A stretch of 64,000 nucleotides of DNA from Lederbergia sp. NSJ-179 (GCF_022867885.1 NZ_JALIFP010000019.1:1-64000); one strand, 5' to 3'; positions 43,801 to 53,889 are shown, counted from the stretch's first letter. The notes: generated from the sequence alone by a model not told the origin. Made by a program: numbers and translations.

Positions 43801-45303
43801 GTGGGCTATCAACAAGAAATGAATGCATTGGGAGTTACCAATCTCCGTTTAAAATTTCCAAATGAACCATCCTTGATTTTTAAGGATTTATCCTTTTCCG
43901 TTTCACCGGGGGAGAAAGTTTTATTGCTAGGGCCAAGCGGTTGCGGAAAGTCGACATTGTTGCAAGTTTTATGTGGAATGATTCCGGATTCGATTGAGGT
44001 CCCCCTTAAATATGATTCCATCCAAATACCTGAATCATGGGGATTTGTCTTTCAAGACCCAGACACTCAATTTTGTATGCCCTATGTGGATGAAGAGCTT
44101 GCATTCGTTTTGGAAAACTTGAATATCCCTAGAAGCCAGATGGATACTCGGATTAAAGAGGCGCTGGACATGGTTGGTCTACAAGAACTTCCCATTCATA
44201 CGCAGATCCATGATCTGTCGCAAGGGATGAAGCAGCGATTAGCGCTTGCCTCCGTGTTATTACTGGAACCAGATGTACTGTTTCTGGATGAGCCATCCGC
44301 CTTATTGGATCCTGATGGGGTCATACAAATCTGGGAATCGGTTAAGGAAGTAGCGGATGAAAAAACAGTGCTGATTGTCGAGCATAAAATTGACCATATT
44401 GCTGATTGGGTCGACCGTGTCATGCTATTTAAGGATAATGGGGAAATCATTGCGGATGATGTTCCAGAAAACATTTTCCATTTTCACAAACAAGAACTCA
44501 TTCAATATGGGATTTGGTATCCAGAGGTTTGGGAGGATTATTTGGCGTCCCCTTCTTATTTAAGTCTTGTCAAAACCAGAGATGAAGAGCAGAAAAACAA
44601 TCAACCATTATTGAAGTTGGATGATTTTATCGGCTACCGAGGCAAGGCGGAAAAAATTCATATTCCAAAGGCCGAAATCACTCCCGGAAGTTGGCTAACG
44701 ATTATCGGTGAGAATGGCGCCGGAAAGAGCACATTCCTATTAGCGTTAATGCAATTATTGCGTACAACCGGTCATTATGAGTTAGAGGGAAAGTTCATCC
44801 AATGGAAAAAACGAAGGAAAACCCTGCCAGAAGGTCTTTCCCTTGTCTTTCAAAATCCTGAACTGCAATTTGTGACGAATTCGGTATGGGATGAATTAGC
44901 CTTTTCCGATCGAATAAAAGGAATAGAGGAAGCCGAATTGCTGAAAAAGGTGCAAAAACTTATCGACCTTTTTCAACTTCCCATGAGCGAAAAGCGTCAT
45001 CCATTCCAATTATCAATCGGACAAAAGCGGCGGTTAAGTGTCGCAACAGCCTTTATGACTGGTGCCAAACTATTGTTGCTTGACGAACCAACATTTGGGC
45101 AAGATGCAAAAAACACCTTTATGATTTTGGAGCAACTTGAAAGTTTACGCAGGGAAGGAACAACCATTGTAATGGTCACACATGACTCACAAATTGTAGC
45201 ACATTTTGCTACAGAAATATGGACGATTGAGCAGGGGAAATTAGTAGACATGGAGTTTAAACGCAAGGAGCGGTTATATGCAGAATCTATTTACTCCTCT
45301 TAG
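43801..45303 (+). CDS. ykoD: ECF transporter duplicated ATPase (YkoD)
   Basis: 500 residues from GTG 43801 (AAAGGGGTGTAGACCA). Two ABC ATPase domains in tandem: Walker A GPSGCGKSTLL, signature LSQGMKQRLALA and Walker B VLFLDEPSALLDPDG in the first; Walker A GENGAGKSTFL, signature LSIGQKRRLSVA and Walker B LLLLDEPTFGQD in the second. Q-loops FQDPD and FQNPE are present. It powers thiamin or precursor uptake with YkoE and YkoC. Its end overlaps ykoC by 26 bp. Confidence 0.95.
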   Translation: MGYQQEMNALGVTNLRLKFPNEPSLIFKDLSFSVSPGEKVLLLGPSGCGKSTLLQVLCGMIPDSIEVPLKYDSIQIPESWGFVFQDPDTQFCMPYVDEELAFVLENLNIPRSQMDTRIKEALDMVGLQELPIHTQIHDLSQGMKQRLALASVLLLEPDVLFLDEPSALLDPDGVIQIWESVKEVADEKTVLIVEHKIDHIADWVDRVMLFKDNGEIIADDVPENIFHFHKQELIQYGIWYPEVWEDYLASPSYLSLVKTRDEEQKNNQPLLKLDDFIGYRGKAEKIHIPKAEITPGSWLTIIGENGAGKSTFLLALMQLLRTTGHYELEGKFIQWKKRRKTLPEGLSLVFQNPELQFVTNSVWDELAFSDRIKGIEEAELLKKVQKLIDLFQLPMSEKRHPFQLSIGQKRRLSVATAFMTGAKLLLLDEPTFGQDAKNTFMILEQLESLRREGTTIVMVTHDSQIVAHFATEIWTIEQGKLVDMEFKRKERLYAESIYSS

Positions 45304-46054
45304 AGAAACGTGGCTCTGTCGGGTCAATCCCGCTTTAAAATTCGTCCTATTTTTTAGCCTATTGCTTATCGTTCTTTTCAATCGTCATCTAGGCTTTATT
45401 TTTCACTTAACCGTATTCAATGGCATTTTATTGTATGGATGGAGTGGTTATTCGTGGAAAAAGTTACTTCTATTTTCGATTCCGATGGTGCTCTCTTTTA
45501 TTTCCTCTGCAGTGACAATGATTTTGTTTGGAAAAGGCGATCATATTTGGTGGTCTTGGGGCTTCATTAAAATTTCAGAAGAAAGCGTCTATTATGGTTT
45601 ATTACTAGGCTGCAAAACCCTTTGTTTTGGTATCATCAGTTTAACCTTTTTATTGACAACCCGGCCGATCTTGCTTTTTTATGCGTTCATGCAGCAATTG
45701 AAACTGGCACCTAAATATGCTTACAGTTTTATCGCCTCTATCCGTTTACTGCCACTGATTGTCGATGAATTAAGAACACGCTCAGATGCCCTCAAAGTAC
45801 GTGGGGTTCATTTTTCGAAAGGCGTAAAAGGTTTTTTCGAGCGACTGCGCATGTTTACGGTGCCCTTATTTGCCCAAAGCATCCGCAGAGCGCAAAGGGT
45901 CGCTGTCGCGATGGAAGCGAAACGATTTCAAATGAATGCGAGACGCACCTATTATTATCCTACTTTTTATACAAAAATGGATGCGGTATTTGTTGCGGCT
46001 ATCTCCCTGTTATTTGTATTGGCCTATTTATTCGCAGGGATTATTTCCTACTGA
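45278..46054 (+). CDS. ykoC: ECF transporter T component (YkoC)
   Basis: 258 residues from ATG 45278, eight bases after AAGGAG. An EcfT-type membrane protein with several helices and the coupling-helix motifs with Ala-Arg-Gly-like signatures (DALKVRGVHF and VAVAMEAKRF) that contact the ATPase. It is the last gene of the TPP-controlled operon and overlaps ykoD. A terminator follows. Confidence 0.93.
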   Translation: MQNLFTPLRETWLCRVNPALKFVLFFSLLLIVLFNRHLGFIFHLTVFNGILLYGWSGYSWKKLLLFSIPMVLSFISSAVTMILFGKGDHIWWSWGFIKISEESVYYGLLLGCKTLCFGIISLTFLLTTRPILLFYAFMQQLKLAPKYAYSFIASIRLLPLIVDELRTRSDALKVRGVHFSKGVKGFFERLRMFTVPLFAQSIRRAQRVAVAMEAKRFQMNARRTYYYPTFYTKMDAVFVAAISLLFVLAYLFAGIISY

Positions 46055-46059
46055 AAAAC

Positions 46060-46102
46060 AATGGACGATCTCCGCTCTGCAGACGGGGAAGTCCATTTTT
46101 TT
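46060..46102 (+). terminator. Terminator of ykoEDC
   Basis: AATGGAC at 46060 pairs with GTCCATT at 46091, followed by a run of T. Confidence 0.75.
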
Positions 46103-46275
46103 ATAAAAAAGGGCGAACATTCGTCTACTTCATTATGGTGCGCTGGATGGCTTTCCCCGTTAAAATAATCCAAAAAACTTCCCTGCGAAGAGATTTTTTT
46201 ATTGGATATTTGTATTCACTCACATACAATATTAAAATATAAGGGATGTCACGTGAAAAAGAGGTGCAAAGGACG

Positions 46276-47022
46276 ATGATTACTTTAAAAACGGAAAGAG
46301 AGATCAGTTTGATGCATGAAGCTGGTAAATTATTGGCTTCTTGCCATAGAGAAATTGCGAAACGGATAAAACCAGGGGTCACCACTTTAGAAATAGATCG
46401 GTTTGTAGAGCAATTTTTAGCAGAAAATGGGGCAACCCCCGAACAAAAAGGGTATAAAGGATATCAATTTGCCACTTGTGCGTCTGTGAACGATGAAATC
46501 TGTCACGGATTCCCACGCAAAACGGAGCTAAAAGAAGGGGATATTGTCACGATTGATATGGTGGTAAACTTGAACGGGGCTTTGGCTGATTCAGCCTGGA
46601 CCTATGCAGTCGGAGAAATTTCTGATAAAAGCAAAACATTACTAGAAGTGACCAAAAATGCTTTAGATAAAGGGATTGAACAGGCACTCATTGGAAATCG
46701 GCTTGGTGATATCGGTCATGCGATTCAATCTTATGTCGAGCCTCAAGGATTTTCCGTTGTCCGTGAATTTACGGGCCACGGGATTGGTCCGACTATGCAT
46801 GAGCCACCGCAAATTCTTCATTATGGCCCAGCTGGAAAAGGCTTGCGCTTGAAGGAAGGCATGGTCATTACAATCGAACCGATGATTAACGAAGGTGTTT
46901 GGCAGTCCAAAATGGATGATAATGGTTGGACAGCGAGAACGATGGACGGTAAACTCTCTGCCCAATATGAACATACCTTAGCGATTACGAAAAATGGTCC
47001 TTTGATTCTGACGGAACAATAG
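46276..47022 (+). CDS. map: Methionine aminopeptidase, type I
   Basis: 248 residues from ATG 46276 (GAGGTGCAAAGGACG), the usual length. The metal ligands are in IVTIDMVVNLNGALADSAWT (two Asp), FTGHGIGPTMHEPP (His), ITIEPMINEG (Glu) and YEHTLAIT (Glu); TCASVNDEICHGFP carries the substrate-side His. It removes initiator methionine from nascent proteins. It is away from the ribosomal-protein operon that holds the usual copy, so it is likely an additional Map, as found in many Bacillus. Confidence 0.95.
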   Translation: MITLKTEREISLMHEAGKLLASCHREIAKRIKPGVTTLEIDRFVEQFLAENGATPEQKGYKGYQFATCASVNDEICHGFPRKTELKEGDIVTIDMVVNLNGALADSAWTYAVGEISDKSKTLLEVTKNALDKGIEQALIGNRLGDIGHAIQSYVEPQGFSVVREFTGHGIGPTMHEPPQILHYGPAGKGLRLKEGMVITIEPMINEGVWQSKMDDNGWTARTMDGKLSAQYEHTLAITKNGPLILTEQ

Positions 47023-47047
47023 GCAAAGCAAGCTTGTTGGGAATGAC

Positions 47048-47098
47048 AAAAAGCAGACGTTTGTTATCACCATTTCAATGGAGCACGTCTGCTTTTTT
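47048..47098. terminator. Bidirectional terminator
   Basis: AAAAAGCAGACGT and ACGTCTGCTTTTTT flank a 24-base loop, between map and the convergent beta-galactosidase. Confidence 0.85.
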
Positions 47099-47109
47099 AC
47101 TTCCGTATT

Positions 47110-49140
47110 CTATTCTAAATCGGTTAAAATCATTACTTGATGAGCAGCAATCGATGCTGTACCAGTAAGCGTTTCTCCACTTAACAGATCAAGCTTTTGC
47201 ACATGATCCAATTCAAACGAGCTTGTTGTGTCATTATGGTTCATGACAAATAGGAACTTCCGATCTGCTTTTACACGCTGTGAAACTTCCACACCACGAT
47301 CTGATTTCAAGAGCGGCTTTATCTCCTTAGCGGAGCAAATCTCCGTGATAAAGTCCCTTAAGAAATCGCCATCTGGACTGGAGGCGATGTACCATGCATC
47401 ACCTGCACCGAATGTATTCTTGGTGACGACAGGCATGCCTTTGTAAAAATCATCCCCATATTCAGCCACAACTTCCGCGCCTTCGGAGTGAATCAGATCA
47501 AATAGAATATTGCATGTATATTCCCCATCTAATCGACCCATCCTTTCCTTCATCACAATCCGATTATGTTGATCAGGGTGAAGCGCATCAATTTCCTCTG
47601 CCCAAATCCCTAATAGCTTGCGTAATTTTCCGGGATACCCACCTGTTGTGACGAGATCATGTTCATCAACTATTCCACTAAAAAAGGTCGTCACAAAGGT
47701 TCCGCCGTTTGATACGAATTCCTCTAGTTTCTGAGCATAATCCCCTTTGACCATATAAAGAACAGGGGCAATCACCACATCATATTTCGAAAGATCTTCT
47801 TCCACGCCAATCATATCCACTTGAATGTTTTGTTGATAAAGGGCATCATAATATTTATGAACTTCTTTCACATAATCTAAAGCAATCGATGGACCACTTG
47901 TTAAATCAATGCCCCAACGGTTCTCCCAATCAAAAACAATCGCAATCTTTGCTTCAATTTTCGCATCAATCAACTGGTCCGAAAGCTTGCCAAGTTCCTT
48001 TCCTAATGCAGCGGTTTCACGGAAAACACGGGTATGTTCATGCCCAACATGCTCAATGACAGCTCCATGAAATTTTTCCGTTGCCCCAATGGAACGACGT
48101 AACTGGAAAAATAGAATCGTATCAGCACCGCGGGAAATAGCTTGATAACTCCATAAACGCATCACACCTGGGCGTTTAAGCGAATTATAGGCCTGCCAAT
48201 TTTGCTGGCTGGGCGTTTGTTCCATCAGCATAAAAGGCTTGCCGTTTTTAAGTCCTCGCATAAGATCATGTGTCATCGCGGTCATACTGACAGGCGTATC
48301 AATAGAAGGATAATTATCCCAAGAAACGACGTCCATTTCTTTTCCCCATTTGAAATAATCTAATTCAGGATAAAGACCCATTAAATTAGTCGTAATGGGA
48401 ATATTCGGAGTATGCTTACGAATGGCATCCCTTTCAATTTTAAAACATTCTAGTAAACGATCCGATTGAAAACGGCGATAGTCTAGCGAGATCCCTTGGA
48501 AGTTTGTACGATTTCCATCCCATTCCTCACTTAAGCTGTTCGGAGGCACAATTTCATCCCAATCATAAAAAGTATGTCCCCAAAACGCGGTATTCCAAGA
48601 TTTATTTACGGCTTCAATAGACTGATATTGTTCTTTTAACCAATTCCGAAATGATTCTGCACAGTTGTCACAATAACAGTACCCGCCATATTCATTATTA
48701 ATATGCCAAATAAGGACAGCCGGATGATCCTTATACCGTTCCGCTAGTTTTTCGGCCATCCTTTCTGAATACTTTCTAAATGTCGGACTATTCGGACAAG
48801 AGTTATGCCTGCCGCCAAATTTCCGTTTTCTTCCCTGATAGTCCACACGTAAAACATCAGGATATTTTATCGCCATCCAAGCAGGATGTGCAGCTGTGCT
48901 CGTTCCTAAACACGTATAAATGCCATTTTGATATAATCTGTCAATAGTGGCATCCAATGCGGCAAAATCGTATGTATCTTCATCCGGTTGGTTACGGGCC
49001 CACGCAAAAACATTTAATGTCGCCACATCAATTCCCGCTAGTTTAAACATCCGAATATCTTCATTCCATACTTCTTCATGCCACTGTTCAGGGTTATAAT
49101 CTCCCCCATACCAAATCTTCGGCAATGTATCATTTATCAT
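47110..49140 (-). CDS. Beta-galactosidase, GH42
   Basis: 676 residues from ATG 49140 (minus; GAAGGTGGGATAGAGG). GH42 domains in order: TIM barrel, trimerisation domain, small C-terminal beta domain. Glu150 in IWHINNEYGG is the acid/base and Glu307 in FMLMEQTPS the nucleophile. CPNS, then CYCDNC, form the zinc-binding cysteines of this family. There is no signal peptide, so it acts inside the cell on imported galactosides. It diverges from the YesMN/transport operon, and its promoter (TTGACT-17-TAAGAT) overlaps a weak cre-like site. Probably removes galactose from the imported oligosaccharide. Confidence 0.94.
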   Translation of the reverse strand: MINDTLPKIWYGGDYNPEQWHEEVWNEDIRMFKLAGIDVATLNVFAWARNQPDEDTYDFAALDATIDRLYQNGIYTCLGTSTAAHPAWMAIKYPDVLRVDYQGRKRKFGGRHNSCPNSPTFRKYSERMAEKLAERYKDHPAVLIWHINNEYGGYCYCDNCAESFRNWLKEQYQSIEAVNKSWNTAFWGHTFYDWDEIVPPNSLSEEWDGNRTNFQGISLDYRRFQSDRLLECFKIERDAIRKHTPNIPITTNLMGLYPELDYFKWGKEMDVVSWDNYPSIDTPVSMTAMTHDLMRGLKNGKPFMLMEQTPSQQNWQAYNSLKRPGVMRLWSYQAISRGADTILFFQLRRSIGATEKFHGAVIEHVGHEHTRVFRETAALGKELGKLSDQLIDAKIEAKIAIVFDWENRWGIDLTSGPSIALDYVKEVHKYYDALYQQNIQVDMIGVEEDLSKYDVVIAPVLYMVKGDYAQKLEEFVSNGGTFVTTFFSGIVDEHDLVTTGGYPGKLRKLLGIWAEEIDALHPDQHNRIVMKERMGRLDGEYTCNILFDLIHSEGAEVVAEYGDDFYKGMPVVTKNTFGAGDAWYIASSPDGDFLRDFITEICSAKEIKPLLKSDRGVEVSQRVKADRKFLFVMNHNDTTSSFELDHVQKLDLLSGETLTGTASIAAHQVMILTDLE

Positions 49141-49180
49141 CCTCTATCCCACCTTCTTACTCTATTTCATCATCATCCCC

Positions 49181-49209
49181 ATCTTAGACGCTTTCATAAT
49201 TTCAGTCAA
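49181..49209 (-). promoter_or_regulatory. Promoter of the GH42 gene
   Basis: On the minus strand TTGACT (49204-49209), 17 bp, TAAGAT (49181-49186). TGAAAGCGTCTAAG across the spacer and -10 resembles a cre with about three mismatches. Confidence 0.6.
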
Positions 49210-49678
49210 TGAATATAAAAATCTACGTAAGGGGTACTTTTTTCGACTAGAATCCTAGGAGTATATTAGTTTATACATGAATTCCTCGCCATTTTTCTAC
49301 CGAAAAATCACTAATTTTGACTGATTTTAGGTTTAATTTATCGTGTATTTATTGCTTATTTCCTATGCTACCATTAAAAGTAAGGATTGTAAGCGTTTTG
49401 AAAATACACCACTGGTGAGGAGGATGGAATTGTGAACTTTAGATCCTTGTGATTCAGTGAGGGATGAAAAAAACGCTGAATGGAGTTTCCCTTTATCTTC
49501 ATGAAAGACTTGTTTCGATTAACACGTTATAATTGAATAAAACAGATGGAAACGAGCGAAAAAAGCTGACCCGGACATCATTAAGAAGAAAAAACGGAAT
49601 AGGAGTTCTAGACCACATTGTCTAAAATGTGAATCATATTTCAAATCAACATCTAATGTAAGTGGAGTGGGGGATGCA
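49210..49678. other. Regulatory region between the divergent GH42 and yesM genes
   Basis: No gene. It includes a cre-like site at 49388-49401, and a strong ribosome-binding site (GAGGAGGATGGAATT) before a seven-codon frame starting GTG 49432 that ends at TGA 49450, possibly a relic or a leader. A TATAAT at 49528-49533 is a possible yesM -10, and there is a direct repeat-like TTGTCTAAAATGTGAATC before the gene. Confidence 0.4.
49388..49401 (+). promoter_or_regulatory. cre-like site upstream of yesM
   Basis: TGTAAGCGTTTTGA differs from the catabolite-responsive consensus TGWAANCGNTNNCA at one position. It suggests CcpA repression of the carbohydrate locus. Confidence 0.45.
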
Positions 49679-51493
49679 GTGAAATACCTTGGGCAATTCT
49701 ATCGTTCTTTTACAAATAAAAAGGTAAAGATTAAATTATTAGGCATTTATCTGCTCGTAACTGTGATCCCCACGCTGCTCATCGGATTTTACTTGAATTA
49801 TAGTATGAGAGATGTCGTCCTCAATAATACCATTAATGAAGTCGATGCCAATGTAGATAAATTAGAGATGAGATTAAATACGATATTGGATCGGGCGATT
49901 AGTATTTCTGATCAAATTTATATTAGTCAAGACCTAAAGAAAGTAGTAGATCAAGAATACGAAAATAATCTTGAAATCTATAATGCCTATGCAAAATACC
50001 CGATTTTTGATAACTATTTACGCTATTATAATGAAATTGAAAATATCCGTTTCTTTATGACGAAAGACATGATCACGAACTCTCAATTTGTTTATGCGGA
50101 TCAAGGGACCAGAAATCAAATATGGTATCAGGAAGCCGTTGAAAGACAGGGACGTATATCCTGGAGATATACTCAAGACAAATGGACCGAAAAATATTAT
50201 CTCACCTTAACAAGATCTGTCTATGGAGAGAATCATGAATTATTAGGTGTTTTAGCCATCTATATTTCTCCTGGTAATCTAAATGATATCTCCAAAAATG
50301 AATTATTCGATGTCTTTGTATCTTTAGATAATGAAAAAATCGTCCATAGTAAAGATCCGCGTTATTTAGGAAAAAAACCGGCCTTTATCCAGAATCGAGA
50401 GATATCAGAAGAGAAAAAATCGATTATTTATGATGCGAATTTTAATCAGGAAAAAGTTAAGGTTTATTTACGTTCCTTCAAGCCAAGTAAAACACTGGAA
50501 AATCAGATTCAAATTACCGCCTTAATTCCCATTGAAGACGTCATTAAAGATTCAAAGGAAGTTTTGTATAAGGGATTTCTGATCGTACTTGTTTGTCTCA
50601 TTACATCCATCACTTTAATCGTATTATTTATTCAATCATTTGATAAAAGAATCTATCAGTTACGAGATGCGATGAATAATATTGCGAAAGGCCGTTTTCA
50701 TATTAAAAAACAGAATCTTGGTGAAGATGAAATTGGGGGAGCTTATAGAGATTTAGAGGTCACAGCGGATAGTATTAAACAATTAATTAATGAAGTGTAT
50801 ATTCATAAAATTAATGAAGAACAATGGAAAAGAAGACAAAAAGAATCTGAATTTAAAATGTTGGCCAGCCAAATCAACCCGCATTTTCTCTATAATACAT
50901 TAGAAATGATTCGTATGAAGGCATTGATCAATAAAGATCATGAAGTCGCTAGAATTGTGATGCTATTAAGCCAAATGATGCGTTCCAGTTTAGAAGTGTC
51001 GGATCAACCGATTTTGCTAGAATCTGAATTAGAACTGGTCAAAACCTATTTGGAAATTCAAAAAATGCGCTTTGGGGATAAAATAGACTTTGATATTAAG
51101 ATCGAGTGCGATATTCAAGACTATTATATTTTTCCTTTACTCCTTCAGCCATTAGTCGAAAACGCGGTTATTCATGGGATTGATCGAGAGACTGAAAACA
51201 GTCATATTGAGATTCAAGTATTGAAAACAACGGAAAACCTTGTCATCCAGGTAATCGATAATGGCATTGGCATCTCTGCCTCCAAACTGGTGCTTTTGAA
51301 AAAAACTTTAAATGATTCAGATGACTCCGTCGGGCGACATAGCGGAATTGGATTAAATAATGTGAATAAACGAATTAAATTATACTATGGGGATCCATAT
51401 GGTGTAGATATCCAAAGTGAGGTAGGGTCTGGTACAGTCGTTACATTATTTTTACCTTTAGAAGATGTTCAAAAAGTAAGGAGCAAAGGCTAA
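49679..51493 (+). CDS. YesM-type sensor histidine kinase
   Basis: 604 residues from GTG 49679; the upstream GTG 49667 falls in the GGAGTGGGGG ribosome-binding site. Layout: membrane helix (about 22-42), a 250-residue extracellular sensing region, second helix (about 296-318), HAMP linker, then a HisKA_7TM/His_kinase domain with His402 in ASQINPHFLYNTLE and an ATP-binding end with PLLLQPLVENAVIHG, VIDNGIGI and GIGLNNVNKRI. It senses a sugar or its binding protein and phosphorylates the YesN-type regulator downstream. A dispersed repeat separates the two genes. Confidence 0.93.
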   Translation: MKYLGQFYRSFTNKKVKIKLLGIYLLVTVIPTLLIGFYLNYSMRDVVLNNTINEVDANVDKLEMRLNTILDRAISISDQIYISQDLKKVVDQEYENNLEIYNAYAKYPIFDNYLRYYNEIENIRFFMTKDMITNSQFVYADQGTRNQIWYQEAVERQGRISWRYTQDKWTEKYYLTLTRSVYGENHELLGVLAIYISPGNLNDISKNELFDVFVSLDNEKIVHSKDPRYLGKKPAFIQNREISEEKKSIIYDANFNQEKVKVYLRSFKPSKTLENQIQITALIPIEDVIKDSKEVLYKGFLIVLVCLITSITLIVLFIQSFDKRIYQLRDAMNNIAKGRFHIKKQNLGEDEIGGAYRDLEVTADSIKQLINEVYIHKINEEQWKRRQKESEFKMLASQINPHFLYNTLEMIRMKALINKDHEVARIVMLLSQMMRSSLEVSDQPILLESELELVKTYLEIQKMRFGDKIDFDIKIECDIQDYYIFPLLLQPLVENAVIHGIDRETENSHIEIQVLKTTENLVIQVIDNGIGISASKLVLLKKTLNDSDDSVGRHSGIGLNNVNKRIKLYYGDPYGVDIQSEVGSGTVVTLFLPLEDVQKVRSKG

Positions 51494-51680
51494 ATTCGCG
51501 ACATCCTGTCGCAACGCCTTTGTGACCTGCGTCCTGCAGGCCTCCGGTAAAAATGACACATCGAATTTCTTCGTTGGCTTGTTTCTCTGCTGCTCATGTA
51601 TTTATAAGCATACATTGCGCTGCTCGAAACTGCGCCGCCTCGAACTTCTTGGTCCTTTTTATCCTCCTTTTTGAACACTC
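51494..51680 (-). repeat. Dispersed GC-rich repeat, copy 2, between yesM and yesN
   Basis: The 190 bp between the kinase and regulator genes are unlike their surroundings in base composition. The part at 51497-51546 matches, in reverse complement, the block at 2630-2678. The rest (to about 51680) has more GC-rich sequence, including CTGCTCGAAACTGCGCCGCC. A minus-strand frame of 62 codons spans it but is arginine- and serine-rich and looks like a repeat read as protein. It is taken as a noncoding mobile or selfish repeat inserted in the operon. Confidence 0.7.
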
Positions 51681-51706
51681 ACCTTTAGTGAAAGGACCGG
51701 ATTCAA

Positions 51707-53209
51707 ATGCGAAAATTATTGATCATTGATGATGAGCCTATTATCCAAGAAGGATTAAAACATGTTATCCCATGGTCAGAGTATGGTTATGAAATTTGTG
51801 ATGTCGGGATAAACGGACGAGATGGTTTACATAAAATTCGCTTGCATCAGCCGGATTTAGTGATGCTTGATATAGAGATGCCTGGACTTTCAGGTATCGA
51901 TATTGTTAGCCAGCTGAAAAAAGAAAACCTACCAACAAAATTTATTATTTTATCGGCCTATTCTAATTTTTCTTATGCACAAAAATTAATGGGACTCGGC
52001 ATCGAACATTATCTGTTAAAACCGGTTGTGGAGAAGGAATTAATCCAAACCCTTGAAAAAATAGAGCAAGAACGTTTAGAAGAACAGGAGTTACAGAATC
52101 AATTAGCTTTCTATAACCAATTAAACGAAGAACGAACATTTCGGGCACTATTGGAGGGAAAACTAGCCAGTATTTCCGAGCAAATGGTCAAAGAATTACA
52201 GGTGAAGGAATTGCAGCTTGTAAGAATCTACGGAGATTTGCCACAAAGTCATGATCAGTGGTTAAGGGAAAATATCGCCGAAAACGCGGAACAAATAAAG
52301 TTAATTAGGAAAGATGATTACGATCATTTGCTTTTTATTCAAAAGGACCCTTCCTTTATGAAGACATTTGTATTAAAGATGAAGCGGAAATTTCAGACAA
52401 ATGGTGCTTCCCCAATCGTCTTGCTGATGGCAGATCCTATCTACCATCCGGAAGAATTATCACAGGCTTATCAGCAAATCAAAGAATTGATGGATATCCA
52501 ATTTTGCTATAGTGAGAAGGCCGTTTTACGCTATTCCTATTTCAAAACCAATCATAAAGCGGTAAAAAAGCCGCTAGAGGAACAAGATAAGAAAGAGCTG
52601 TATCACTATGCAGAGTTTGGTGACAAGCAGAATATGAAAAAGAAAGTGGCTGAATTAGAACAATATTACCGAACAATTCGTTATCCACAAGAGAGAATCA
52701 AAGCAGAATTGATTGAATGGTGTATTTCCTTATTTCAACTGATCCAAAATAATTATACGGAATTGGATATCGTGGATAAGGATGTAGTAGCGAATAAAAT
52801 AAACAGCCAAAAAAATCTGCAAGGGATCATTCAGTTTATTATGAATGAACTGCTTCACATAAGTGAATCGATTCATGGCAGCTCCCCGACAAAAGGACAT
52901 ATCGTCGATAAAGTAAAAGAGTATGTGAATTTTTACTATAATGAAGATATTAGTCTAAAGTATGTGGCAGATTTATTTCATTATAATAGTGCCTATTTAG
53001 GAAAGCTTTTTAAACGGGAAACAGGGGAGTATTTTAATAGTTATGTACATCAAGTAAGGATTCAAAAGGCAAAGAAATTGTTAGCAAGTAAGAAGTATAA
53101 AGTGAATGAAATTTCTCAACTTGTTGGTTACTCGAACGCCGATTATTTTTATAAAAATTTTAAACAGTATGAAGGAATAAGTCCGAAAGAATTCCAAATG
53201 AAGAGCTAA
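51707..53209 (+). CDS. YesN-type response regulator, AraC output
   Basis: 500 residues from ATG 51707 (GTGAAAGGACCGG). Receiver domain with Asp55 in LVMLDIEMPG and Lys in YLLKPV; a long middle region; and a C-terminal AraC double helix-turn-helix (ISLKYVADLFHYNSAYLGKLF and YKVNEISQLVGYSNADYFYKNF ending SPKEF). It should be phosphorylated by the upstream YesM-type kinase and activate the transporter operon at 54 kb. Confidence 0.94.
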   Translation: MRKLLIIDDEPIIQEGLKHVIPWSEYGYEICDVGINGRDGLHKIRLHQPDLVMLDIEMPGLSGIDIVSQLKKENLPTKFIILSAYSNFSYAQKLMGLGIEHYLLKPVVEKELIQTLEKIEQERLEEQELQNQLAFYNQLNEERTFRALLEGKLASISEQMVKELQVKELQLVRIYGDLPQSHDQWLRENIAENAEQIKLIRKDDYDHLLFIQKDPSFMKTFVLKMKRKFQTNGASPIVLLMADPIYHPEELSQAYQQIKELMDIQFCYSEKAVLRYSYFKTNHKAVKKPLEEQDKKELYHYAEFGDKQNMKKKVAELEQYYRTIRYPQERIKAELIEWCISLFQLIQNNYTELDIVDKDVVANKINSQKNLQGIIQFIMNELLHISESIHGSSPTKGHIVDKVKEYVNFYYNEDISLKYVADLFHYNSAYLGKLFKRETGEYFNSYVHQVRIQKAKKLLASKKYKVNEISQLVGYSNADYFYKNFKQYEGISPKEFQMKS

Positions 53210-53223
53210 TAAGAGGGATGATT

Positions 53224-53889
53224 ATGGGTAAACCTGTTACAGATAGACCGGCCTATACAATGATGAAATATCTTTATTATTTTTTTCTCACTAATTTCTA
53301 TTTTATCTTGTGCAATCTATTATTTTTTATTGTATTTTTCTTAGCAGATTTTGTATTTGAGAATATTTTATTGTTTTATCTCACCTTAATCCCAACGGGC
53401 CCGGCGATGACGGCTGTTTTGTCTACAATGGGAAAATTAGTAAGAGAAAAGGACCTACATGTAACGAGAGATTTTTTTAAAGCCTATCAAGTCAATTTTT
53501 GGCCGACGATCAAATACTGGATGATTCAGTTAACGATTATGTTGATTCTGGCGATCGATATTGGCTATTCAACCAATCGTTCGAACGTTTTTTCGCCTGT
53601 TTTTTTCATTCTATTGATTGTCTCTGTCTTTATTATGATCTATGCCTTTCCGATTATTTCACGTTTTGAGGTAAAAATGAAAAACCTTTTCATTATCTCG
53701 ATGTATGCTAATTTTAAATTTTTTAAGGTAACCCTTCTAAATATCACAAGCATTATTGCTTTTGGGATCATTTATTGGACATTCCCAAGTATAAGTTCCC
53801 TATTTTTAATTAGTTTGATCGGATATTTTGTGATGTTCAATTTACAAAAACCTTTAAAATATTTAGAGATGAAAATGTCGAAAGGGTAG
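53224..53889 (+). CDS. YesL-like (DUF624) membrane protein
   Basis: 221 residues from ATG 53224, six bases after AGAGGG. About five membrane helices; the segment LLFYLTLIPTGPAMTAVLSTMGKLVREKD is the DUF624 signature. YesL-type proteins accompany YesMN systems and Lpl-type sugar transporters in Bacillus and Paenibacillus, with no known activity. It is 14 bp after the regulator gene and is followed by a terminator. Confidence 0.85.
   Translation: MGKPVTDRPAYTMMKYLYYFFLTNFYFILCNLLFFIVFFLADFVFENILLFYLTLIPTGPAMTAVLSTMGKLVREKDLHVTRDFFKAYQVNFWPTIKYWMIQLTIMLILAIDIGYSTNRSNVFSPVFFILLIVSVFIMIYAFPIISRFEVKMKNLFIISMYANFKFFKVTLLNITSIIAFGIIYWTFPSISSLFLISLIGYFVMFNLQKPLKYLEMKMSKG

Noticed and set aside
51490-51678. 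62-codon minus-strand ORF between yesM and yesN
   Set aside because: It lies inside a dispersed repeat, is rich in Arg and Ser and has no promoter or conserved motif.
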